A program made the translations under genes and the position numbers. Positions 50,972 through 60,489 of a stretch of 63,212 nt of DNA are shown here, piece by piece. Location: assembly GCA_964525565.1 (NCBI GenBank), contig CAZGHI010000013.1:1-63212 (forward strand). Reading direction: 5' to 3'. Positions within the stretch are counted from its first letter, which is position 1. Each line of letters begins with the position of its first letter. The DNA comes from OLB6 sp964525565 (GTDB taxonomy: Bacteria; Bacteroidota; Ignavibacteria; Kapaibacteriales; Kapaibacteriaceae). The notes beneath the pieces were generated by a model that saw only the letters and a list, made by a program, of their open reading frames with translations, searched no databases and was not told the DNA's origin.

Positions 50972-53900
50972 ATGAGGAAGATCTTTTTTGTTATCACGCT
51001 TGTTATCACGTTGGTATTTTATACACTTAGCATTCACAGTCAGACCTTCGTTCCGACGTTAATACAGGTTTCACAATACCCTGAGATAACAGTGAAGGCT
51101 TATGCATTTAATGCTGCCGGTGTTCGCATTCCGGTACCCAACCCCGAGTTAAAGATCAACGGTCAGAGTTTGCAGACAACCTCCGAGCAGGAGGAAGGTG
51201 TTACCGAGCGTTCCGTTTCGTGTATGGTTATGGTAGATCAGTCGGCTAGCCAAACGATAGGTACCCCGCCCAATAGCGAGCTAAGTCGTGCAGCGGCTGC
51301 AGCTGTACCACTTTACCTGAATGCCGTTTCCGATCAGATTGGCCTAGGGATGTTTGATGCACGTCCCACACTACTCCATGGCATGACAACGGACAAATCT
51401 GCATACATCTCAGCTTTATCAAATCTTGCGCTTGGAAGTGGTTGTAATCTAGACAGCGCACTGTTTGCAAATCCCGAAGGAGCATTTACACATTTACGGA
51501 GTGGCCGATACTCCAAAGCGATGATCCTGATTCTTGATGGCGCTCCACGATTTAATGTTGCAGATGCTATAAGGATTGCTCGTGGTCATAATATCGCCGT
51601 GTATATCATCGGCATACGAACTGTGCTCACTAATGAACTGCGGAGTCTTGCGGACAGTTCCGGCGGCCTGTATTGCGAATCAATAAATGACCAATCTGAT
51701 GCCACAGCCTATGTGCAGGCATTTATCTGCCATGCAAAAAGGCTACCTGCAACGTTGATCAAGGCAACGGCCGGAGCAACGTGCGAAGTGGAAAGCAGAC
51801 TTGACATTGTCAGTGGCGCAACCACACGAACGCAATGGATTTCGTTGCCACCCGGCAGCTTAGCGGAGCTCGAGTGGTCAGAAGCAGGTGGAATCGACTT
51901 TGGAACCGGTGCTGCTGAGGGAGTACGCACCGTATCATTAACAGCACGCAATGGTAACGTTACCATAAATAGCTTAACAATCAACAGTCCGGCATTTTAT
52001 CTTGATAGTCCCAATCCGGCAGGACAGGTATTGCAGCAAAACCAAACAATTCAGATTCGAATTGGGTATAGGGGTGGCTCGGAGGGGGCTTGGGGTGAAG
52101 TACAACTCACATCATCGGCATGCATCAATAATCGGCTTACCCTTCGCGCAGGCGGATATACCACCGGACAGTCGTTACGGTTGGTTTCCCCCAATGGAGG
52201 CGAACGGCTCCTAGCGGGACGTCCGACAACCATTCAGTGGACAAATGTGTTGGAGTCCGACATTGTTAGACTTGAATCCAGCACAGACGATGGAGCTACA
52301 TGGGGCCCAATAACGGAATTCGCCCAGGGACTCCAGTTTCAGTGGACTCCAGGTCCGGAAACCAGTTCACAGATGAAAATCCGAGTCATGCGAACGGTGC
52401 TACCGCCGCAAGCTGTGATTACGATGAGCGGTCATCGAGAGCCGGTTTATTCAGTAGCATTTACTTATAACGGGCAGTATATCATTACCGGCGGACATGA
52501 CCGCACTGTTCGCTTGTGGAATGCTACAACAGGGGCGCAAGTCCGTGAACTAGGCTCGCACGCGAATTTCGCATGGGCGGTTGCAACGCACCCAAGTCAG
52601 GATATTGGAGCAAGTGGTAGTCACGACGGAACGGTACGGGTGTACGAGCTTCAAAGTGGGGTACGATTGATGAACATCAATGCGCCGTCGAGGGTATGGT
52701 CCATGGATTTTTCACCAAATGGGGAACATATTGTTGTTGGTGGCGACAAATCGCTGGCTGTGTACGATTGGAAAACGGGTACTCTCATAAACAATATCGT
52801 GGTTGACGGTGGTCCAGTGTATTCAGCACGCTACTCAAACGATGGCACACTCCTTGTTACCGCCGAAGCAAGTGCCGTTGTTCTACGTTCAACTTCCACA
52901 TTCGAAACCATTAGAACAATTGATACGGGACCAAGCGTAGTGTACTGCGCTGACATCAGCAACGACAATACAGTAGTCGTGAGTGGTGGAGCCGATTTTG
53001 TTGTCAGAACATGGAATGCAACCACAGGCACACCTATTCATGCTACAAAAGCGTCCACTGCCGCAATTCTTAATGTAGATATTTCCCCATCCAGTCAGAC
53101 GTTCGTTGCCGCAGGTGGTGATGGTTCTGCGAAGTTGTACCGCACGTCAACACTTGAACTTTTAAATTCACTCTCAACAGGTCCTAACATATTGTATGGG
53201 TGCCGCTACGACAACACAGGCAACCGCGTTGCCACGGCGGGAACAGACTCTGACGCCAGAGTGTGGAATTTGCAGGGAGCAACATTAGCTCAAGACGTGT
53301 CGGATGCAACCTTTTCTGTTGTTTCCGGTTTACCCGTTTTAAATGATGTGAACCACGGTACCGTGAAGCTTGGTGATGCATCAGAGCGACGGGCAACAGT
53401 AATAGTAAACGCGGGCCCCGACTCATTATGGGTAAATGGCTGGAGGCTTGTTTCCGGAGATCTTAATGATTTTGATATACTAACGCCGGCACTTCCAACA
53501 ATATTACCTCCGAATGGTGCGACAATTGTTGAAACCATTGCACAGCCGATTGCTACAGGTAATCGGACTGCACTAATGGAGGTTAGCGTTGCCGGTGGGA
53601 TAGTACCTGTAAATATAACTGCCAACTCGGTCAACCAAGATTTAGTCGTACCGGACGTGGTTAACTTTGGCCGGCGATTAGCCGGTCAGGATGTTGTTGA
53701 TACTACGATTAACATTCGTGCCGTTGCAGCACAGGGTGTTTCCGTAACCCGGACGGTTTTGAGTGGCGTGCAAAGTTCAGCATATCAGGTTCTTTCTGGT
53801 GGTGGTGCGTACACACTTACCGCTGGCCAATCGAGGCAAATTGTATTTCGGTTTACACCGGAAACTGCCGGGAGGTTTGCTGCATGGGTAGAACTACACC

Positions 53901-55288
53901 TTTCTGATGGTTCCGTTCGCACTATCCGACTGTACGGCGAAGGCACCGGCAATGCACAAATTCATTCGTCGGCGCAAACACTTTTGTTTAGTAATGATGC
54001 TTGTACAAATACGCCAACGACCCAAGAGATTACGGTATCGAATCGTGGATCATCAGCGTTGTTGATTTACGCTGTCGAAGTTATTGGATCCAGCTCTGAT
54101 GAATTTCGTATAGTTCCAAACATTTCGCTTCCAATCACTCTTGCATCGAACGAAACGGCTTCAATTGCCATCGAGTTCAATCCAACACGTGTTAGTGAAA
54201 AGTCGGCTGTCGTCTCAATAACATCGAATGCAATCAATGCACCTAATGGTATCACGCAGATTCAGATAGTTGCGCGTAAGGATAGTGTTGGATTCGACCT
54301 TTCTGCTACCAACGTAACGTTTGCTAACGTACAGGAGGGGCAATCTGCCGAACAACGAATAACCATCTTCAACACCGGCAGCGTACCTCTTCGTTGGCCT
54401 TCGACTGGTACCGATATAGGTGCGTTCAGAGTTGAAGCGGCAAACCCGCCAATTACCGCACCTGGAGGCACGAGCGAGGTTACCATTCGCTTTAAAGGGG
54501 GCGTTGTTGGTTCGTCGTATGCCGAAACCTTTGTCTTCTCTGATACGATTTGCAATCGATCCATCCAGATATCTCTCGAAGCCACTATCCGCTCTTATAT
54601 CGGATGTACGATAACAATTGACCAGGTATCGGCAGCAATTGGTAGTACGGTAAACGTACCGATACGACTTACGGATAAAGTGAATTTCGACCGAACACAA
54701 GTGACGGAAATGAAAGCTTACTTCCGCGTTAATGGTTCAATTCTAACTCCCACAAACACAGCAAGTACCTTCCATCCAAATGGTAGCAGAACTTTTGAGG
54801 TCACAATACCAACAACGGCACAGGGCGACGTAGCTGCAACAATTCCATTCAACGTTACTTGGGGTAATGACACAGCGTCGGTTGTTGCAATAGATTCAGT
54901 TTTGGTTTCTGATACCATTGTAGTAAAGGTTAACCAGGGCAAGGTACTATTGAGCGATTTGTGCCGTGAAGGCGGACCACGATTGCTACTGCGAGAAAGA
55001 GACCGTTTCCCATCCAACGCCGTGCGCCGTCCTGCGGAAGCCCGCATTGTACCGATGCCCGTTCATCATGATGCAACCGTTGACTTGCACATTGTAGAAG
55101 ACGGTCCTACGCGCCTTGAGCTTGTTGACGCAACAGGTAGAATCGTGCGAACACTCGTAGATAAGGAGCTTACCATTGGCAACTACCTGATTCCGTTCGA
55201 CACGAATGATTTGGAAACAGGAACATACACGATGTCGCTAGTGACTAGAACCCAACACATGTCTCACCGTATTACAGTGATCAAATGA
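50972..55288 (+). CDS. Giant secreted vWA - WD40 propeller - ASH-like repeat protein with T9SS-like tail
   Basis: 1438 residues with a signal peptide (IFFVITLVITLVFYTLSIHS). About 80-260 is a von Willebrand A domain with a D-x-S-x-S MIDAS (MVMVDQSASQ). A middle beta region contains a Ser-Thr-rich Ig-like SPNGGERLLAGRPTTIQW. About 480-770 holds seven WD40 repeats (GHREPVYSVAF ... GHDRTVRLWNATTG through TDSDARVWNL), enough for one closed propeller. About 775-1190 contains ASH or choice-of-anchor-type Ig repeats (FGRRLAGQDVVDTTI, TVSNRGSSALLIY, TIFNTGSVPLRW). About 1195-1320 resembles a cohesin-like domain. The last ~80 residues resemble a T9SS type A sorting domain (LELVDATGRIVRTLVD, LETGTYTMSLV). 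The function is unknown; probably a surface adhesion or scaffold protein. Confidence 0.85.
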   Translation: MRKIFFVITLVITLVFYTLSIHSQTFVPTLIQVSQYPEITVKAYAFNAAGVRIPVPNPELKINGQSLQTTSEQEEGVTERSVSCMVMVDQSASQTIGTPPNSELSRAAAAAVPLYLNAVSDQIGLGMFDARPTLLHGMTTDKSAYISALSNLALGSGCNLDSALFANPEGAFTHLRSGRYSKAMILILDGAPRFNVADAIRIARGHNIAVYIIGIRTVLTNELRSLADSSGGLYCESINDQSDATAYVQAFICHAKRLPATLIKATAGATCEVESRLDIVSGATTRTQWISLPPGSLAELEWSEAGGIDFGTGAAEGVRTVSLTARNGNVTINSLTINSPAFYLDSPNPAGQVLQQNQTIQIRIGYRGGSEGAWGEVQLTSSACINNRLTLRAGGYTTGQSLRLVSPNGGERLLAGRPTTIQWTNVLESDIVRLESSTDDGATWGPITEFAQGLQFQWTPGPETSSQMKIRVMRTVLPPQAVITMSGHREPVYSVAFTYNGQYIITGGHDRTVRLWNATTGAQVRELGSHANFAWAVATHPSQDIGASGSHDGTVRVYELQSGVRLMNINAPSRVWSMDFSPNGEHIVVGGDKSLAVYDWKTGTLINNIVVDGGPVYSARYSNDGTLLVTAEASAVVLRSTSTFETIRTIDTGPSVVYCADISNDNTVVVSGGADFVVRTWNATTGTPIHATKASTAAILNVDISPSSQTFVAAGGDGSAKLYRTSTLELLNSLSTGPNILYGCRYDNTGNRVATAGTDSDARVWNLQGATLAQDVSDATFSVVSGLPVLNDVNHGTVKLGDASERRATVIVNAGPDSLWVNGWRLVSGDLNDFDILTPALPTILPPNGATIVETIAQPIATGNRTALMEVSVAGGIVPVNITANSVNQDLVVPDVVNFGRRLAGQDVVDTTINIRAVAAQGVSVTRTVLSGVQSSAYQVLSGGGAYTLTAGQSRQIVFRFTPETAGRFAAWVELHLSDGSVRTIRLYGEGTGNAQIHSSAQTLLFSNDACTNTPTTQEITVSNRGSSALLIYAVEVIGSSSDEFRIVPNISLPITLASNETASIAIEFNPTRVSEKSAVVSITSNAINAPNGITQIQIVARKDSVGFDLSATNVTFANVQEGQSAEQRITIFNTGSVPLRWPSTGTDIGAFRVEAANPPITAPGGTSEVTIRFKGGVVGSSYAETFVFSDTICNRSIQISLEATIRSYIGCTITIDQVSAAIGSTVNVPIRLTDKVNFDRTQVTEMKAYFRVNGSILTPTNTASTFHPNGSRTFEVTIPTTAQGDVAATIPFNVTWGNDTASVVAIDSVLVSDTIVVKVNQGKVLLSDLCREGGPRLLLRERDRFPSNAVRRPAEARIVPMPVHHDATVDLHIVEDGPTRLELVDATGRIVRTLVDKELTIGNYLIPFDTNDLETGTYTMSLVTRTQHMSHRITVIK

Positions 55289-57302
55289 TCAGCCGTACTT
55301 CTGCTCTTGTTTTATTTCTATTGTCATGCACTGTTGGGTTTTCTCAGGATTTGGACAGCATAACCGCGAATACCAAAGCAGCGCGATTCGGAGTGTTTGG
55401 TAACATTGACCTCCCCTTTAGTAACGGCGGGTTCAGTGGGATCCCGGAGGTATCAAGTTGTTGTCCGGAATACACAAGCACTACCGGCTTTGGATGGTTA
55501 GCTGGACTGGCTTACATCCAACCGCTCTCGTCGGAACTCTCATTAAACCTACGAATGCACTATTGGACGTTTAATACACCGTTCACCGACACGGAAACGC
55601 TTCCTATTGTGGATCTTACAGGTGGACCCTCGACAGCCACCATTGAACACTCTCTGGAAGGTATGTTTCAGCAGATTAGTATCGAACCCCTTATGTCGTA
55701 CCGTTTGGTGAACTATCTCAATGCAGTCGGAGGCGTTACTTTAGGCGCAGCGTTTGCATCGGAATTCAGCCAGAAAGAAACATTAATTGACCCAGTGGAT
55801 GGAACGTTTGTAAACAAAAGCAGACAGCGTAACGTTCAGCAAGGTGCCATACCGAACTCCACAGTATTGAGTGCGGGAATTACACTTGGACTTAGTTATG
55901 ACCTTGCCCTATCGGCAGACCGATCACTAGTACTTAGTCCAGAAGTACTGTTTACGTATTCAATTTTCAACCATACCGAAAACATGTCGTGGAAGACAAA
56001 CCACCTGCGGGCTGGTGTTGGCTTAAGTTTTGTACCGCCGGCGGTTGAAGACTCATTANNNNNNNNNNNNNNNNNNNNNNNTTCGCTCGCTCGGTTCCCC
56101 CTCCAACAGTTGTGAAACCAGGTGTGCCTTTTGTGTCGTCCGTATCACACACCGGGCTTAATGAAACAGGCACAGAAACCGCAGCTTCGAAAATTGTTAT
56201 TGAGGAATTCCTCTCAACTCGCGTGCGTCCTCTTCTTCCTTACGTGTTCTTTACACCTGGTTCAAGCAATCTACAGAAAAAGTATCGGAGGCTCTCCAGC
56301 GCTCAGGTTGAGCAATTCTCGATGAGCAATTTCTATAACTTAGATGCGATTATAACATACTGCCATCTTCTCAACATCATTGGAAAGCGGATGATAGATG
56401 AGCCGGAAGCAACGATTACGCTCACCGGTTGCACTGATCCTTCTGAAAACGATCCAACCCTTGCAATGTCCAGAGCAAGAGCTGTTCGTGACTACCTCGT
56501 ACAAACGTGGGATATTGACGAACGTCGGATTACCCTTGCTTCCAGAGGTTTACCAAGTAAAGCTTCCCGCTCTTCGGAGTCAGATGGTGTAGCAGAAAAT
56601 GCGAGAGTTGAGATTACATCATCGAGTCAGTCAGTAATAGCTCCCGTTGAAAGCACAGATACGATGAAGGTATGTACGCCTAGTGCAATTCGTTTCGTGC
56701 CGTCCATTGATCCTCGGGTACAAATTGGTAGCTATACCCTCTTCATTGCACATCAGGGTTCCCTTCTAAAGACCTTCGGGGGTCCGGACCCGCTTCCTAG
56801 AACGATTGACTGGAGATTATCGGAGTCTGTACCTTGGATCCCGAAAGATGCAACTGAAATCACGTATTTGTTGGCTGTGCGTGATACAGCCGGTGCTGTA
56901 GTCCCCTCGCCTACCATTTCAATTCCAATAGAACACATTTCATCTTCGGAAAAACAGGAAAAAGGGGGCCAAAATATTCGCGTGGACCGTTATTCGCTGA
57001 TACTCTTTGGCTTTGACCAGGATGCGTTGACGCCTGAGCATATGCAAACGATCGAGGTTATCAAGAAACGCCTTCAGCCAAACAGTACAGTTCGAGTTAT
57101 TGGTTACACAGATAGGTCTGGAGACGCAGAGTATAACCAAAAACTGAGCGAGCGCAGGGCGCGTGCAGTAGCAAAGGCATTGGGCCTTGCAGAAAGTGTA
57201 GCGTCGGGTAGAGGTGAGTTGCTACCACTGTACGACAATTCCTCGCCGGAAGGTAGATTCTATTCTCGCACGGTTGAAGTCCTGGTTGAGACACCTCAAT
57301 AG
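55285..57302 (+). CDS. Outer-membrane protein with two OmpA-like domains, paralogue of 48951-50879 (contains N gap)
   Basis: It starts in ATGA at the end of the giant vWA/WD40 gene, so the two are coupled. Signal peptide ALVLFLLSCTVGFS. The N-terminal ~255 residues are barrel-like (WLAGLAYIQPLSSELSLNLR, SAGITLGLSYDLALSAD, RAGVGLSFVPP). After a 23-N gap at 56059-56081, which changes frame, come the first OmpA-like domain (YVFFTPGSSNLQ, LTGCTDPSENDPTLAMSRAR, ENARVEI) and the second (LFGFDQDALTPEHMQTIEVI, GYTDRSGDAEYNQKLS, ERRARAVAKALG). Motif order and spacing match the paralogue 5 kb upstream. Total length about 670 residues. Confidence 0.82.
56059..56081. other. Assembly gap (23 N) inside the second double-OmpA gene
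   Basis: The gap falls at the junction of the barrel-like and first OmpA-like regions, and the frame changes across it. Confidence 0.99.
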
Positions 57303-57350
57303 CCACAATCGTTCTTATACATCTACCAACTAATCGTGCACTTGCACTAA

Positions 57351-58469
57351 ATGCACATTCTTGTAATTAATTGGCAAGATAAATCGCATCCGCAGGCAGG
57401 TGGAGCGGAGGTTCATCTGCACGAAATTTTTGGCAGAATAGCGAGTAAAGGGCATACAGTAACGCTTGTTAGCTGTGGCTTTAAAGGCGCACCACGCAGA
57501 GAAATAGCCGATGGGATAAACATCATCAGGATCGGAAGACGCCCTTGGTTCAACTTCGCTGTTCCAGTTTGGTGGTTGATGAATGGGATGCGGAAATCGT
57601 ATGACATTGTCGTAGATGATATAAACAAACTTCCGTTTTTCTCGCCACTCTTTGTGCGCAAACCAATTCTTGTTTTACTACACCACTTTTTTGGTAAAAG
57701 TATTTTTTCAGAAATTGGTTGGTTACCAGGAAGTTATGTTCGACTGTTTGAGCGCATGATTCCTGTAGTATATGCAAAGAACATGCTATGCGTTGTGAGT
57801 GAGAGCACACGCAAAGAGTGCCTGGAACAGGGCTTTGCTTCGGAGCAGATTCATGTGATCCATAATGCAATAAACGTATCTCTCTTCCCTATGAAGGTCA
57901 CCGAAAAAGCACCACAACCAACAATAGTGTACTTCGGGAGATTAAAGCGCTATAAAAGTATAGATCACCTTTTGAGGGCACTTGTACTGGTTCAGCGACG
58001 CTTTCCAACTGTGCGATTACAAATTCTTGGAACCGGCGACGATCAGCGACGCCTGGAACGATTGGCTGGTGAACTGGGAATACAGAACAGCGTTGACTTT
58101 TTTGGTTTTGTGCCTGACAAGCAAAAAAGCACATTACTGTCCGCAGCACATCTGGCAGTAAACCCGTCTGTTAAAGAAGGTTGGGGTATAACAAATATTG
58201 AGGCAAATGCCTGCGGAACACCAGCAATAAGTGCAGACTCACCTGGCCTTCGTGATTCAGTTCGAGACGGAGAATCTGGTAGATTGTATCCATACGGTGA
58301 CATCGAAAAGCTTTCTGAAATAATTGTGGAACTTCTTACCAACGTAGATGAATACCAACGGTTGTGTACAGGAGCAGTTGCTTGGGCATCACGTTTCACA
58401 TGGGAAGCAAGTGCTGCGTCGATGCTCGAATTGTGTGATCGTGTTATTCATGAATATCACGCCAACTAG
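57351..58469 (+). CDS. Glycosyltransferase family 4
   Basis: 372 residues. The N-terminal PQAGGAEVHLHEIFGRI loop and the C-terminal EGWGITNIEANACGTPAISA (E-x7-E) donor site are classic GT4. The PTIVYFGRLKRYKSIDHLLRAL segment marks the second Rossmann domain. It follows the double-OmpA gene by 48 bases and overlaps the IgGFc-binding-like gene by 20 bases. That suggests it glycosylates a product of this envelope cluster, for example a sorted surface protein. The linkage is inference only. Confidence 0.92.
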   Translation: MHILVINWQDKSHPQAGGAEVHLHEIFGRIASKGHTVTLVSCGFKGAPRREIADGINIIRIGRRPWFNFAVPVWWLMNGMRKSYDIVVDDINKLPFFSPLFVRKPILVLLHHFFGKSIFSEIGWLPGSYVRLFERMIPVVYAKNMLCVVSESTRKECLEQGFASEQIHVIHNAINVSLFPMKVTEKAPQPTIVYFGRLKRYKSIDHLLRALVLVQRRFPTVRLQILGTGDDQRRLERLAGELGIQNSVDFFGFVPDKQKSTLLSAAHLAVNPSVKEGWGITNIEANACGTPAISADSPGLRDSVRDGESGRLYPYGDIEKLSEIIVELLTNVDEYQRLCTGAVAWASRFTWEASAASMLELCDRVIHEYHAN

Positions 58470-60489
58470 ACTAAGCAATATCTGGATCGTGCTGCTTGCT
58501 CTGCACGGTCAGATGCTCATTGCGCAAGTAACGCGCACGTCACTTGGGAATGACTTCTGGGTTGTATTCCCCCCCACCGAACACACAACATCATCCGGTC
58601 AACTTGTTGTATTTATTGCAGCGCAACACAACACAGTTGTGAACATCGAAGCCACTGATCGTAACGGCATGAGTACCACACAGTCGCTGCCTGTTGGCGC
58701 CGGTACAATTTCTGAGATAACATTTGATCGTGCATTGTTTGAACTTCGTAGTGCTGAATATCCAGTAGGAAGTTTAAATGACTGTGAACGAATATCTACG
58801 AGCCATGTTCACATAACTACTGACTCAGCAGTGGCAGTATATGCAGCGGTGAATGATCAATACACTAGCGATGCATGGATGGTCTTGCCGACTACATCCC
58901 TCGGTAATTCCTATCGCGTTCTTTCGTATGCTTCTGACTATACCACATCGCGTATTGGCTTTATTATCCAAGAACTCTTTTACCCAAGTCAATTTGTTAT
59001 TGTAGCGACGGAAGACTCTACAGTTGTGGACATTACGCTGAGTGTATCTCGTTCCCGTTCCGGCATATGGAAAGAACGTCAAATAACACTCAACAAGGGA
59101 GAATGTTATTTAGTTCAAGCTCATGTTAGCTCGACAAGTCCTAACGAAGATCTTACCGCATCAGTAGTTCAAGCATCGAAACCAATTGGAGTATTAGGAT
59201 CTCATCTTCGGGCACAAATTCCTATTACAGCAAACGGAGCTTCGCGAGATTTTCTTGTAGAGCAACTTCAAAGCACAGATGTCTGGGGAACCAAGTATGT
59301 TGTTCCTCCATTACACGTTCCCAACGATTACATTCAAAGCGGTCAAAACGNNNNNNNNNNTGTAGTTAGAGTGTTAACTAACGAAGACTCCACGTTCGTT
59401 AGTCTTGATGGATTACCTCCGTTATTGCTTGTTCGTGCAGGAAACGTTTGGGAAATGCCACTTCAACGAGGCAGAGTTATACAGTCATCAAAACCTGTTT
59501 TAGTTGGTGTCTTTGATAGGTCAAGCAGACGGGATGCTGGAACCATCCGAAGTGGCGATCCCAGTTTTATCATTATTCCACCTGCAGAGCAATATCTAGA
59601 CACGTATCGGATTGTAAGTATTGATCCAAAACGTAGCAATAATTCTGTATATGACGAGCATTTCCTTACCATTGTTGCCCCAATAAGTCGGCAGACGTAT
59701 TCTGTGGATGGTGTTGGATTACCACCATTAACCCCAATCGCCGGTAGTGATTATGGATACGTTCATCAGCGAGTTGCTGCGGGAACTCACATAGTTCATG
59801 CGGAACCGGATCCATCGCTCGACACAATTACATCCTTTGGGGTTGTGGTTTATGGTTATGGACCAGCCGAGTCATACGGATACACCGGTGGTATGTCGTT
59901 TACTAAACTATATGGACCGTCTGTTTGGTTACGTGTATTGAATGTAAACGCCGCTCCGGCAGATAGCACAGCATTTATCATTGTTGTAGATAGCATTAGT
60001 AACAAGGCATCGTTCGACGCACTACAGGTGAATGCAGCCAGAATTGAAGTGACATATAATCCAACAATTTACGTTCCCTCCCTACGCGACTTTAACAACA
60101 TGATTCCGGTTGATCAGGGTCGGTGGCAGATCACAGCATCCAGCTCGTTCTCAGAGCTAAAAGATGGTGATACCGTTGCCACTATTCGTGGTGTTACAGT
60201 ATTGGGAAATGTGGTCGCTGATTCAGTTGAAATACGCAGTGTTCATTGGTTTCGCGATATGGTGAACGAAGAACGCATCTCAACGCATACTGTTAAAGGT
60301 TGGCATACAATAATGAATGTTTGTGAGAACAATGGCACTCGACTATTTAATCCATACTCTAATAGCGCACCCTTAAAAAGGTGGTTTAATATTCTCGGAC
60401 AGGAAGTAGTGAAACCGGAGAACGAAACGATGATTATCGAGGTAGAAACGGATGGTTCGCAAAGTGTTATGCGATGGTTTCATCCGTAA
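58450..60489 (+). CDS. IgGFc-binding-like surface protein (contains N gap)
   Basis: About 680 residues from ATG 58450 with an N-terminal hydrophobic signal (IWIVLLALHGQMLIAQ). The first ~420 residues resemble the IgGFc_binding domain (PF17517): LGNDFWVVFPPTEHTTSSG, the FIAAQHNTVVNIEATDR block, HITTDSAVAVYAAV and AWMVLPTTSLGNSYRVLSY. A cohesin-like region follows (about 490-600). The end, RWFNILGQEVVKPENE, looks like a shortened sorting-domain motif. Ten N at 59351-59360 interrupt it in frame. It is co-transcribed with the GT4 gene and overlaps the convergent ccmF by 23 bases. Ligand unknown. Confidence 0.75.
   Translation: MNITPTRLSNIWIVLLALHGQMLIAQVTRTSLGNDFWVVFPPTEHTTSSGQLVVFIAAQHNTVVNIEATDRNGMSTTQSLPVGAGTISEITFDRALFELRSAEYPVGSLNDCERISTSHVHITTDSAVAVYAAVNDQYTSDAWMVLPTTSLGNSYRVLSYASDYTTSRIGFIIQELFYPSQFVIVATEDSTVVDITLSVSRSRSGIWKERQITLNKGECYLVQAHVSSTSPNEDLTASVVQASKPIGVLGSHLRAQIPITANGASRDFLVEQLQSTDVWGTKYVVPPLHVPNDYIQSGQNXXXXVVRVLTNEDSTFVSLDGLPPLLLVRAGNVWEMPLQRGRVIQSSKPVLVGVFDRSSRRDAGTIRSGDPSFIIIPPAEQYLDTYRIVSIDPKRSNNSVYDEHFLTIVAPISRQTYSVDGVGLPPLTPIAGSDYGYVHQRVAAGTHIVHAEPDPSLDTITSFGVVVYGYGPAESYGYTGGMSFTKLYGPSVWLRVLNVNAAPADSTAFIIVVDSISNKASFDALQVNAARIEVTYNPTIYVPSLRDFNNMIPVDQGRWQITASSSFSELKDGDTVATIRGVTVLGNVVADSVEIRSVHWFRDMVNEERISTHTVKGWHTIMNVCENNGTRLFNPYSNSAPLKRWFNILGQEVVKPENETMIIEVETDGSQSVMRWFHP
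59351..59360. other. Assembly gap (10 N) inside the IgGFc-binding-like gene
   Basis: The frame is kept across this gap. Confidence 0.99.
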
